Shown: positions 1 through 10,509 of the stretch, in pieces | Layout of the letters: each line of letters starts with the position of its first letter | Numbering within the stretch: position 1 is the first letter of the stretch | NCBI GenBank assembly: GCA_027924645.1 | Contig: BSBN01000334.1 | Location: forward strand, 1,984,001 to 2,048,000 | Reading direction: 5' to 3' | Length of the DNA: 64,000 nucleotides | From: Cunninghamia lanceolata | Lineage: Eukaryota > Streptophyta > Pinopsida > Cupressales > Cupressaceae | The notes under the pieces: model-generated | The model's input: only the letters and a program-made list of their open reading frames with translations | The model's database searches: none | What the model was told of the DNA's origin: nothing | Made by a program: the position numbers and the translations under genes

Positions 1-544
1 ATATATCAATGAATTTTCAACAAAATTAATCCTGATAATAAGATGATTTCTAAACCAACAAAGAATTAGATAGTAAGAGATATCTAGAATGATGATTTCA
101 AAAATAAACAAACAGAGTAGCATTGGATTCTAGTTTCAATTGAAATACATATAATTAGATCGTGAGATTCAAAGATTCAATCCTGGCTAAGTGGCTGGTC
201 CATACAAGCAATGAAAAGAGTTGAAATAGGATTGCTTCTTGAGGTCACTAAAATTACGTGATCAAAAATGCCTTGAGAATATAAAAGATGCAAATTACAT
301 ACCTCATCAAAAGGAAGTGAAGATGGTTGTGTTTGCAATTCCTATTGTAAGTACTGCCTAGGTAAAATAGAAAAGGAGAAAATTCAAATTAGTAACAAGG
401 TAGATCAAGAATATGAAAGATAAAAAATGCATATAATTGTTTATAAAATTATTAACATGAATAATGCCAATTTACCTACTCTCATTAACTTATATAATAC
501 TAGCATGCTTTAGCTTGAATACTATTATGTGCAAAGGCAACATA
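1..544. other. AT-rich sequence, no gene seen
   Basis: No open frame of note, RNA gene or recognisable transposon end was found here on either strand. It is ordinary AT-rich intergenic or decayed-repeat DNA. Confidence 0.5.
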
Positions 545-755
545 AACTATCATCGTCGAAGAAACTGCACTGTATCGGTGGGAGCTACTTTCAAGTCTCC
601 TTGATAAAGCAAACATCATCGAAGACAACATACCATATCAATAAGAGTTGTTCTAAAGTCTCTTCAACAAAATAATTTGTATAAAAGAACATCATCGAGG
701 AGAATATAACATATCGGGATAAGAAGTTTTAAGGTCCCTTCGATGGAAGGAAAGA
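545..755. repeat. Three degenerate ~70-bp tandem repeats
   Basis: Three diverged copies start near 545, 612 and 688. Each begins with AACATCATCGA or a close variant, passes through a CATATC/GTATCGG motif and ends in a TCTCTTC/CCCTTCGATG segment. The CATCG-rich texture resembles the CATCGGCGA-rich LTRs of array G (35635-57702), so this may be a relic of an LTR of that type. That link is inference. Confidence 0.5.
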
Positions 756-2356
756 AACATGAAACATATTTATACAATGCGATGGATGTATGGCTATGGC
801 ATTTTGCAATGTCTGCACATGCTTCTAGATCATATCCATCTTAAATTAGACTTGGCATGTGTTATGAGGTGTCCCAAATACTCTCAAGGTGCCAATCCTT
901 GTATTCTCACAACTATATGCTTGTGGGATGCAACATGAAGTATTTTGGATACATTTGTGTGTGCCAGGTAAATTTAAGATGGATCTGTGCTAGATTTGGT
1001 AACCTCTCATGTGCAAATAGAATAATAGACCAGATCCAAAACTTTCTTGAAATAGCAAAGATGTGGATAATGAAGAAACTTTTATTTCACCATATCCATT
1101 GTCACATGCAATGAGAGAATAAAGAAACATAACAAAATCGCTCTTGATCACACTACTCTCTTCAAATTAAATATAACAAATTGGATGCATGAATTAAAAA
1201 GAATATAGGAAAGGAAAAAGAAAGGGAAGGAAAAATCATGCAAAGTCTAAATGCATTTGCAAATCTGAAACAATCCAGCAGTACCTTGCAATAATCAAGG
1301 CATGATACAATTCTAGAAGTAAAATAAACAAAATTGAATAAAATAATACAATTTATTTTCTTGATAGATTATCAACTTCCAACTATTTCTTAGGGGAATT
1401 ATTGAAAATTTCTCAAGGACATGTTTGGAGGCTGGGGAAGAGTTTCAAACCCTTATCTCCTGCTATCAAAGTAATATGTAAATTCTTCCAAACCTAATAT
1501 AATACTTCATTTTCAATGCAAAATTTAGAATTGAAGCTACCATTTAGTTCATTCATTTATGACCCCCTTTTACCTTCAGTTTTCCACCACTGTCTCCATT
1601 TGTCACTTTTATGACTACCTAACATCTTAGTTTATGGCCTTTTGATATTGTTGTTATCATTAGACATTATAGATCATTGTCATGCACTTTCCAAACCATA
1701 AATATTCCCCTTCATTATTTGGAATGATTGTCCCAACTTCAATGTAAATTGCCTTTATTGATTGACTGTCATCATTGGCATTATTATGGTTAGATTTCAT
1801 TCTACTAGAAGAGAATTGATAGATTGGTTGGAAAAGCCTTGTAGACTACAATGTTAACTTTTGGCAAGTTAGAGTGAATATTACCTAATAGAATTGATTG
1901 CTTCTGGGGATGAAAGTCCATGCTAATTACTTTTGAGCCTTGGCCGAGGCTTCTCACAACCTTCACAAGAAGATCATATTATGAATAAATGTTATGAGGT
2001 TGAGTTGTTCCTCTATACATCACCTGCTAATCAAATGAAAAATAGCAAATGTTAACTTTTGGGTATAACTAATCCATAACAATGACTAGCAGGTAAAGAA
2101 AACTTTATGGTAAGTATATGTAGCTTTATAATGTTGCTCGCAACATTAAAGACAAAATTATTGCTAGTTTTTTAATTCATAATTTAATTCTTATATACTA
2201 GGGCCTAATCTAACAGTAATGACCCTCTAAATCCTACAACCTCCTAGCTATAAATAATCATTTTTCCAAAGTGTAAAAGAATATTAGAAAATACATCAGA
2301 TATAAACTTAAAAGAATGGAGAAAACTGTATTTTTTATCAAAATGAAGGTAGAGTT
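756..2356. other. No gene seen
   Basis: AT-rich sequence. The longest plus-strand frame (857-1114) has no recognisable domain, and its composition matches non-coding surroundings. The last part may hold the 3' UTR of the cytochrome b561 remnant that lies just to the right on the minus strand. Confidence 0.5.
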
Positions 2357-3392
2357 TTATTTATCTATTGGACACACTATTGGACACACAAAAAAATCAT
2401 CTTTACTCATCCTTAGAGTTATAACAGATAAAATAACACATCCACTAAGCAGCGCCAGTACAAGTCCTAAGAAGTTAACCACTAAATCTTCAAGCGAGTC
2501 TCTGGTTATTGTTCTACTTGCTTGTAGAAAAGTCAGTGTCTCTAGAAACCCAGTATCTGCAGCTGCCATGACCAATCCATAAATGTAAAGCCCCCAAAAT
2601 GCATGCCATGGTAATGAAGTATGTTTATTAATTCTTCCATTCCTTGGGTATCAAAATAAAGAAAACCCAACAAGCCATGACAAAAGTAAGATTAATAGAT
2701 TTAAATGAGATTTTAATTATAAAGCCAAAAAGATCTTCTCAAAACACACAACCATCAAACTATTTTGTTATTGAAAATAGGGAGCATGATTTCAAATGAA
2801 TGTAGGGACTACTACTCATAAGCCTCCTCTGGAATTGGTGTAGCTATTAAGGCTATCTTTGGAATTTTAAGAGAAGGACATGGGAAAAAAATAGATAAAG
2901 AAAAGATGGTAGAGTGGAGGACACTAATAAACCATATTGATGAAAGAAAAAAGGATTCCTTTCAGATAGATATAGAAACCATGATGATCTTCAAGGAAAT
3001 CAATTTTCAATAGCATTGCTATAAGAAACAAAAAGCAGAAGTTAGAAAACAATTATGAGACTAGAGATGCACACAGCCTGAATACCAAATAACAAAATGC
3101 AGACAAGGCCCAACCATGAATGTAGACTATAAAAGCCACCAATACCCTTGTCATTGTGAAACTTGTAAATGAACCAAATGCCAGTTACTCCTATGGCAAG
3201 TACAAAAGGTTACAGGACAAGATGTAGAACCTTCTTGTAGTTTTTTGTTCCAAGCATTGTCTTGTATACTAACATAGCTATATAATACAAAAAAATCAAC
3301 AAAAATCCATTTAGAACATAATGCATGTTTATAAATTGTTCCCTTCTAGTATATAACATATTATTGCTAACCTGCTTTGTTCTAATAAGCAA
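2357..3392 (-). pseudogene. CYB561: Cytochrome b561 (ascorbate-dependent transmembrane reductase), broken
   Basis: The family moves electrons from ascorbate across vesicle, vacuole or plasma membranes through two b hemes bound by four histidines. Two coding blocks are visible. Block 1 (about 3380-3078) carries MLVYKTMLGTKNYKK and NDKGIGGFYSLHSWLGL. Block 2 (about 2677-2357) carries LPWHAFWGLYIYGL and ADTGFLETLTFLQ, then a last membrane segment and a TAA at 2357. All four heme-ligand histidines are recognisable (in NMHYV, VLHLV, SLHSW and PWHAF). It is broken: TAA at 3212-3210 sits where the family has a residue after HLTL, and TGA at 2653-2651 sits before the conserved YP. The donor after FGIQ and the acceptor before block 2 are not canonical. 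The N-terminal membrane segment was not found. Family assignment is strong and pseudogene status likely. Confidence 0.85.
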
Positions 3393-5311
3393 GTGCGAAT
3401 GATACCTAAAATATAGTCTACAACAATTCTTGATTATATTAAAGTTTCCTTAAATTTACTCTTGCAAAATAACTTTCCTAAAGCTACCCACCTTCTCCAT
3501 TGAGCAATATTAAGCAGACAAGCATCAATATGGATGCACTTACAGAAAAATAAATAGATGGTAACTTTGAAAGTCTTACTATGTAGCTCAAATGTAAGCA
3601 GTCAATTACTACTCTACTTCAAGTATTGCTTCTCCAAATACTTGGTTAGGAAACAAGCTCACATATCAATTTCTTGCAATGTAGTGAGAAAGAGATAGAA
3701 AAATAATAAATTGATTGATGGATATTATAGAAAATAGCTAAAAGTTATTTCAATATAATTTGAAATTACCATTATCTTTCCCTTTCTCAAAAATTCAAAG
3801 GGTGAAATGAAATACTTCTAAACTGCTCTAGCTTTTAAAAAATACTGTGTCCTCAATCATAATTACCATGAAATGAGATAGATTTCTGAGACTTCACATA
3901 CTATACAAAATGTTCCGAATTTAGCCATTCCTAACAATGAATCTTATCTATATACAATTATTAATTAAGTTTCATGAAAAGAACTACTAAAACATTTCAT
4001 GAATGAATCTACTTAGTTACAATCTTAGTCTGTAAGGGCTACTAGTTTAGAAATGGGATTTTTTTTAAAGTGAATGCTATGGTGGGCTAAGTTTTATTGT
4101 ATTGGAATAGAAAGTTGTAAGGAAATAAAGATTTGTAATATAAATATGTTTGTGGTGTTGCCAACATTACACTATAAAGACAATTAGATCTTAAAACTTT
4201 CTAGGTCAACTCCTAATATGTATTCAAGTACAGAGTCTAGGCTCACCATGTAATGCAATCCAAAAATTCCTAATATTTATGTCTGAATTTTGAATATTAG
4301 ATTTCTACTTGTAAAATCCAAAATTAAATAGAGTTTACTTGAAAAATGAAGAAAAACAAATAAGGAATTAAATTCTCACTTGCCACAACCAAGGTTGAGT
4401 CAAGCGTCTTTTTGGTTGGTCACTCAATTTTGCTTATACTGAATTGATGCATAGCTCAATTGGATGGGCTCTTTGTTCCCCCAAGGCCATTCAAGTAAGG
4501 GGAGACCAAAATCCTTCCTCTTAGACACACACACACCCAAGGGGTCAAGAAACTATTACACTTAACTAGGCGACACCATCTTTGCTAAGAAAGAAATAAA
4601 CAACATGCTTCCCTTTTACTATTTACACACTATATGAACATAAACATAATTTCTTGTCATTGGGATTTGTTTAGAGATAAATATGAGTGTTGATCTGCTT
4701 AGGCACTAGTGTTACATTAAAGCATTTCCACTTTGTTTTTTATCACTAAAGTTTACGTGGGATATAATGAGATTAATAGGCATAAATAGAGACTTACAAT
4801 CCAACTATCTTTAATCTATTCCCCAATCAACTGAAAGGCCTATCATTCCACTCTTGTGAATGGTAGTTGATTCGCACAACAACAATCCACTTTTATGAGA
4901 CCTAATGAGCAGCCTATATATAGACCCAAGTACAAAAAACCCACTTTTAAGTACACAAGAGAAAGATTTAGCTCCTACTATTGGAAGAAATAGAGTAATT
5001 CTTAGGTCAATGGAATTCCTTGCCCTCTGGTAACTAGTTTGTGCTCCTTGCTAGAAATTTCTCCATAGCCTAGGTTTGAGCATGAGTGCCCTAGTAATTT
5101 TAAGCTAAGGTTCAAAACTTAAAAAAATTACCTTTCCTCAATTGAAAATCAATCATGGTATCAATTTCACAACCTAGCCTACATGATAGTATATGCCATC
5201 TCAAGACATGTTTTTATTTTTCTAAAAGTGTGAAACAAACAACACCTTAAAAAAACAATGAAAAAAAGTCCTTTACATACAGAATAGAAAGGTTATAAAC
5301 AAAACCCGCAC
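3393..5311. other. No gene seen; possible RPN10 intron on minus strand
   Basis: AT-rich sequence with no coding block I can assign. On the minus strand it follows the donor of RPN10 exon 3, so the right part could be intron. I looked for the next RPN10 exon (the segment containing GGEINLTAA in the family) and did not find it here or further left. A short CA run lies near 4530. Confidence 0.5.
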
Positions 5312-5769
5312 CATGCATACAATCAAGAATCTTTCCAAGATCAGTTGTGGGTGTCACCAATACATGAACATTCTTCCCAGTCAAAGTCATTATGCCCACT
5401 ATGTTCTCAGGATTTGACTGCACAAATAAACCAACATATGCCAGATCCAACTTTTATTTCCCTAAATTAATTTATAACAGAGCCCAAATGATGAACCAAA
5501 AATATAAATATATGGGGTAATAAAAATAACCAAACCTGGGTTTTTGCCCCACATATAAGATTGACTATATCTGCTTGCACCTGAAATCTAGAGGGGTTGT
5601 AATCCCCATTTCTCATCCACTCTGAATTGTCTATGCATATCATAGTAGCCTAATAAAACACACACGATATATATTACTTAATAGATTTGAATTAAAATAC
5701 CTAGGACAAGGATTGAATGGTTTAATAAAAAATTGAAATTGTGGGAATGATGTATACCTCAAGAACCAT
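5312..5769 (-). pseudogene. RPN10: 5' fragment (exons 1-3) of 26S proteasome subunit RPN10
   Basis: RPN10 is the ubiquitin-receptor subunit of the 26S proteasome; its N-terminal VWA domain docks it on the regulatory particle. Three exons with good borders can be read on the minus strand. Exon 1 (5769-5758) encodes MVLE and is followed by GTATAC. Exon 2 (5649-5536, 38 codons) contains MICIDNSEWMRNGDY. Exon 3 (5417-5312, 35 codons plus 1 base) contains SNPENIVGI and TTDLGKILDCMH, with donor GTGCGG. The tiny four-residue first exon fits what I recall of plant RPN10 genes. The 77 residues have no stop or frameshift. The rest of the protein (family length near 400) is absent for at least 5 kb downstream, so this is either a captured or truncated fragment or a gene with a very long intron 3 running out of the window. 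Confidence 0.85.
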
Positions 5770-6599
5770 GGTGGAGAATGAATTCAATTAGCAATGGAGA
5801 TGAAAAGAATCAAAAATCTGTGTGAGAAATCTGCCTTGGCCTCATCGTATTTTTATGAGCTTTTATCTTTTGTCTACAACCCCACTCTCTTTTTAGCTTT
5901 TGATCTATACTTTGCCGCCTCCACAAACTAAACCTATTTTTAAGTAATTATAGGTAAGGCCTAAATTTGATGGCCATATGACTATATTTAAACATTTTTT
6001 CCATAAAATACAATCAAAATTTTAAAAAGATTGTATCACATGAAAGGGGAGATTTTGGATAGACCATCAAAATTTATATGAAATTATAATGATATATATA
6101 TTTGGTTTATATATAATTTTTACTTATACTAAAATATATCATAGTATTGTAAGGTCATCTTTGAATAGATAACCATCAATAAAAATTGCTTGACAAGCAA
6201 AGTTGATCATCAAATTTAATCCCTGATTATAGGGTGTTCTTCAAGTCTATAATAAATCAAAATAAAATGACTGCACTTGCCCCTTTTAAGAGCTGCTATA
6301 TTAAGTAATATGTGGGATGAAATTATTATAAAATTATATTGGGAAGTGTTTTTTTTAATTTTTAGATGTTATAGTTTAGTTAAATTAATATGTATTTTTT
6401 AAATATATTATATTTAAAAGATGTGGAAAAATAGTAATATATATTATTTTTAAAAAATAAATGGTGCAAGAGGATTGAAAATTAGAAGAGAGACAAATAA
6501 TTGAGCAACAAGAGTAGAGCATAATAGAAAAAGAGGAGAGTCCATGAAGAGCAAAGAAAAGAAGAGACAAATTCCTTGCCCATCTTTTCAGAAGTCTCC
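5770..6599. other. RPN10 upstream region, then AT-rich DNA
   Basis: The first ~180 bases upstream of the RPN10 start (minus strand) look like a 5' UTR and proximal promoter: no upstream ATG is close to the start, and there is a CT/GA-rich stretch. Beyond about 5950 the DNA is very AT-rich with no coding signal. Confidence 0.4.
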
Positions 6600-6824
6600 A
6601 GGTCCTCTCCAAACAAGCTTTATCGCCCATGCTTGCAAGTAGCTTTATTTGTGTGACTAATTATGTAGTCATTTTTATTTGCACGACTAATTATTTAGTT
6701 GTGTTTTTTACCCGATAATCAAATTAGTCATTTATTTAGTCATTTATCGCTGTGTTGCCAAAAATTAGTAGAATGACTAAAAGTTTTAGTCACGTAGTCA
6801 TTTATTTGCCAAATTCTACTAGTG
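6600..6824 (-). mobile_element. Terminus of a CACTA (En/Spm-type) DNA transposon
   Basis: The plus strand ends in AAATTCTACTAGTG at 6824, which read outward is CACTAGTAGAATTTGGC, a typical CACTA terminal inverted repeat. Inside it lie many short direct and inverted subterminal motifs (ATGACTA / TAGTCAT, for example around 6650, 6725, 6775 and 6795), as expected for transposase-binding subterminal repeats. The terminus cuts the integrase fragment D directly, and TCC at 6825-6827 would be the 3-bp target duplication. The other terminus was not found between 1 and 6600, so the element either runs out of the window or is truncated. Confidence 0.65.
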
Positions 6825-6827
6825 TCC

Positions 6828-7410
6828 TTATACTTACTATTCATCTCCTCCAAATGCTTCCTGACCGGATTATGTAGTGTCTCCATGTATCCTGCAAATT
6901 CTTTTGCTTCTGCACTTCTCTTGTTATCCATATTGATGTCTCTTAGCTTTACTACTCCTCTAGGTTGTACACCTGTCACAATCTCAAATGGTGTCTTCCC
7001 TGTGCTTCTATTTACTAAATTATTGTATGCACGAACTCTACTTGCGATAGAATTAGATCCCAATTTCCTACCTTATCTCCTCCTAGAAACATCTCAACAA
7101 CTTACCCAAACTCCTATTTACCACTTCAGTTGGGTGAAATGTTGAACTGAACTTTAGGTCTATCTTCATCTTCTTCCATAATGTCCTTTGAAAATGTGCA
7201 ATGAATCTTGTATCTCTGTCTGAAACTATACTCTTTGGTAATCCATGTAATCTCACAATCTCCTTGAAAAATAGGTCAGCAACATGTAAAACATCATTTG
7301 TATTCTTACAAGGAATGAAATGTTCCATCTTTAAAAATTTGTCCACTACTACAAATATAGAATCATATCCCCTCTATGTTCTTGGCAAACCTAATATGAA
7401 ATCCATGCTT
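6828..7410 (-). pseudogene. Ty3/gypsy integrase core, fragment of element D (left piece)
   Basis: On the minus strand this encodes an integrase catalytic core. SMDFILGLP lies next to the element A junction, then [23 protein letters not shown] and SIVSDRD, then VNRSLG, and after a frameshift VNRSTGKTPFEIVTG. About five residues are missing just before the catalytic Glu (HPTEVVN where the family has a longer TDGQ-containing segment), apparently an in-frame deletion between short repeats. There is also a stop after LPRT. The reading continues across the 20-kb insertion A into 27348-27560. The piece ends abruptly at the CACTA terminus. It is related to, but distinct from, the chromodomain elements in array G. 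Confidence 0.85.
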
Positions 7411-7415
7411 ATATC
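7411..7415. repeat. Target-site duplication ATATC, left of element A
   Basis: ATATC directly precedes the TGTTATG start of the A LTR and is repeated at 27343-27347, directly after the TAACA end of the other LTR. This proves A is one insertion even though it now spans about 20 kb. Confidence 0.9.
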
Positions 7416-8665
7416 TGTTATGCCATAGAATGTCCCCCTAGGAATTTTACCTCCTAAGTTTACCTCCTAGGTCCCTTAGATTTAATCATGCATGTTAAAA
7501 ATGAATCCCATAGTAAACTCCCCCGAAACCCATGTCAAATGGGGCCTAGGGGTGCATCTTAAGCTTAATCAAGTCCCAAAATAGGCCCCTAGACTTGGGA
7601 GCTCATGCCCTAGTCCAAACCTATTTTGTTGAGACCCAAATTTAAATTGTTGGCAAAGTGACCGTTAAAAGGTTTCCCTTTGTCGGCCTCTTCAATCTGA
7701 ATTACGAATGTTAGAAGAAATGCACATACAAACATGTTTAAGAATTCATTTTACACCTAGATGGATAATGCGAATTTGTGATCTTGTGCTAAAGATATTC
7801 AAGGCTTTCATTGTGTTGTAGAGTAGTATTATGTTGTGTTTATACATGTTTGTTGTAGATTTGTCTTCATAAATCCATCTCCTCATGGTGCAAAAGATCT
7901 TCATCTCCCCAAGAGAGCTTCACCTCTGAGTTGACATCTACTTTGTGTTTCAACCAATTTATCATATCATTTTCTTTTGCCTCTATCCACCAAAGACACA
8001 CACTCTATCTAACAATGGTGTTGGAAGGCTTGAATGCCATTATGAGGCTTGACTGAGGCAAGCTCCTAAACACCACAACCACCAACCCCTCTCTGTGATT
8101 GCAGGTTACAGGTACAGGATCTTGCGAAGAGGAGTTGTAGGAGATCATAGCAAAGGATACAGATTTAGGATCTAAAGAAAACAATGAAGAATATTCCTTT
8201 CTAGATAAGGGCACCCACCCCTATGTCCTCTTGATTGCAGTTGTTAGAAACTCTAAAGTAGGTTGTAGACTTCATCACCATACAGTTCCAAATCTGCAAA
8301 GAAAGTTGCCTATTGGACTAGGGCACCCACCCCAGTGTCCCCAAAGTTTCTATTTTTTGGAATCTGAATCCTAGTATGTTTCTAATCTACATTTAGTGCC
8401 TTCCTGTGTGAGCATTTGTCGTGTTTCATATGTTTATTTACTATTTCATATAACTAGGGTTTAAGGTATAATCAGATTAGGGTTTAACAAATTGATCAAC
8501 AAATTCCAAATTTCCTTATCATTCCAAGTGACACCAAACCTATAGCTGAGTCCTCTTGCAAAATTTGTGACTTGACTCGATTTAATGTCCTTGAATGTTA
8601 TATGTGAAAGGATGATTTAATCACACTATCAAACATTATCATCATCCTTTTTTTTATGCATAACA
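7416..8665 (+). repeat. 5' LTR of element A
   Basis: Starts TGTTATGCCATAGAATG and ends ATGCATAACA. Its counterpart starts at 12359 and resumes at 26353 after the B insertion; the two parts add to exactly 1250 bp, the same as here. The sequence that follows (TTTTGGTGAACTTG) holds no primer-binding site I can assign to a tRNA. Confidence 0.9.
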
Positions 8666-9694
8666 TTTTGGTGAACTTGTGTTTTTTCTGAATTTGCACC
8701 TTACTAAGTGTTTAACCATATTTGCATTCATCCATATCATATTCATCATCATACATTTGAAAATCTTGTATAAATTTGAAATTTAAAAAAAAAAGGCATC
8801 TTAGGCATAGTTTGCACTATTTTTCCTTGCATATCATTGAAAACATTTAATTTTCTAATATTTACATCTGATCTAAGCTAAATTACAGCATTTCATATTT
8901 TTATCATCATTTAGCTTGCATTTGCATCTCTCATTTGCTAGGGTTTTGCTTGAAATTTTGCATTTTTTATATAACCTAGTAATTTCAAAAGCTAGGGTTT
9001 GCAATTAAAATATTGTTTTAGATTTTATTACTCATTTTTAAACTCTTTCAAATCTAATTTTGGATTGTAGTGTTTCATCATTGTGTGTTATTACATTTAG
9101 ATTTCAAATTTTAAATTTACACATTCTGTATTTCAACAAAAATAAGCATGTTCATTCATCTTGCCTTAATTTTGACTTTGCATTGAGCATTGCAGCATTT
9201 TGGAATCATTTTTTAATGTGATCTAATTTATTTTTCACATTAAATCAGATTACATTTCATTCATACATCATTGGGCATAATTTTATAACATTTCTTTTTG
9301 TGCATTTACATTGAAAAAAGTGAAAATTGAGCATTTTAGGTGCATAAGCAAGATTAGTTTTTCTTTGTTTCTTTGCATTTGTCATAAATATCTTTAATTT
9401 TAGATCTTGAATTCATTTTCAAACATATATTCATCTATCATTTGAAAATTCTTCTTCATTTCTTAGCATTTTGTGAAAATTGGCATATTCTTAATTACAC
9501 AGTGTGTATTTCAACATTAAGTGTTTATACACTATATTCACATTTCTCTTGAACAGAACCTTTTAAAACACTTACTTTTCCTTGTTTTGTAGTACTTTTT
9601 CCTCTATACATTATGTTTTTTGTGGAATCTGTGTGTCTTTTAGTACCTGTTTCCCTCAAACAAGTGTGTAGTGTGAAATAGTCTATTCATCACG
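8666..9694 (+). other. Leader of element A, non-coding
   Basis: AT-rich, T-rich leader between the 5' LTR and the only ORF. It has many CATTT/TTTGCATT repeats of low complexity but no coding signal. Confidence 0.5.
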
Positions 9695-10509
9695 GATGCA
9701 TCCTGTTATTCATCTTTAGAAGCTTTGTTTGCATACATCATAAATGTTGACAATTTCTATAAATTCACTGACAAGTATCCTCAAGTCCTACAACAAATAG
9801 CACACATCTATGATATTGACATTTCTATAAGCTCTACATATGAAATCCTATGTTACATATTTGATTTTGAAAGTTTCACCACTCTCATGAGTATCTACCC
9901 TTAGATCTTGGAAAATCTCACTAATTTAATCTCCACAAAAGATAATGAAGAAGGTAATGATGAAGACATTCCTCCTTCTCTTCCTACATTTCACAACGAT
10001 ATAATGGACATCATTTCTGAGATATACGAGGCTGACATAGTCCTGGGTGATTCATCTAAATATTTGGAGCCTTCTCCTAGAATAAACTCAACTTGTGAGG
10101 ATATTTTGGCACAAGAAGAAATCATTGAGACATTCCTTAATGTACTAATCTTCCATCTCTTCATGCTCTCCCTGGCCAGGACAAAGCATTGGATGATGCA
10201 GACTCTCTTTTTGAACAACTTCTTCATTATATTGACATTGAACATTTATCAATTGATCTTCAAACACTTCTTAACTACATCTTAAACAAAGTAATGGATC
10301 AGACACCCTTACTCAAACACTTACATACCTTGGAAACTACTAACAATTCAAAGAACATAAAACAATATACTATTCCTAACAACCAAGGTATTCCAACACC
10401 CTACAAACCAGTTGAAATGGGCAATTTTCTAGCTCCTTCATTACCTCACTCGACTGAAATGGGAATATCTGAGGTTCCTTCTCTATCATCCTTGAATATT
10501 GTGAGATAA
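9695..10509 (+). pseudogene. Unknown ORF of element A (~270 codons, one stop, one frameshift)
   Basis: A coherent reading runs from about 9695 (ASCYSSLEALFAYI...) through a TAG at 9903-9905 (consistent with CAG to TAG), then NLTNLISTKDNEEGNDEDI and an acidic segment. After a frameshift near 10140 it continues with DDADSLFEQLLHYIDIEHL and a Ser/Pro-rich tail, ending at TAA 10507-10509. Composition is acidic and leucine-rich. There is no zinc knuckle, membrane segment or catalytic motif. I do not recognise it. It is the only coding-like stretch between the A LTRs and may be the protein, or a remnant of it, of a non-autonomous family. Confidence 0.45.

Noticed and set aside
545..755. CRISPR-like or phased repeat array
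   Set aside because: Only three diverged units with no spacer structure, in a plant genome.
857..1114. 85-codon plus-strand ORF
   Set aside because: No domain, no homologous copy, codon content like the non-coding flanks.
4446..4520. tRNA-derived SINE (TAGCTCAATTGGATGGG like a box A)
   Set aside because: No convincing box B at the right distance, no A/T-tail plus target duplication, and no second copy in the window.
1..6600. Left terminus of the CACTA element
   Set aside because: Sites such as CACTAGTG near 4704 and TCTACTAGAAG near 1801 lack the AATTTGGC continuation and subterminal repeats.
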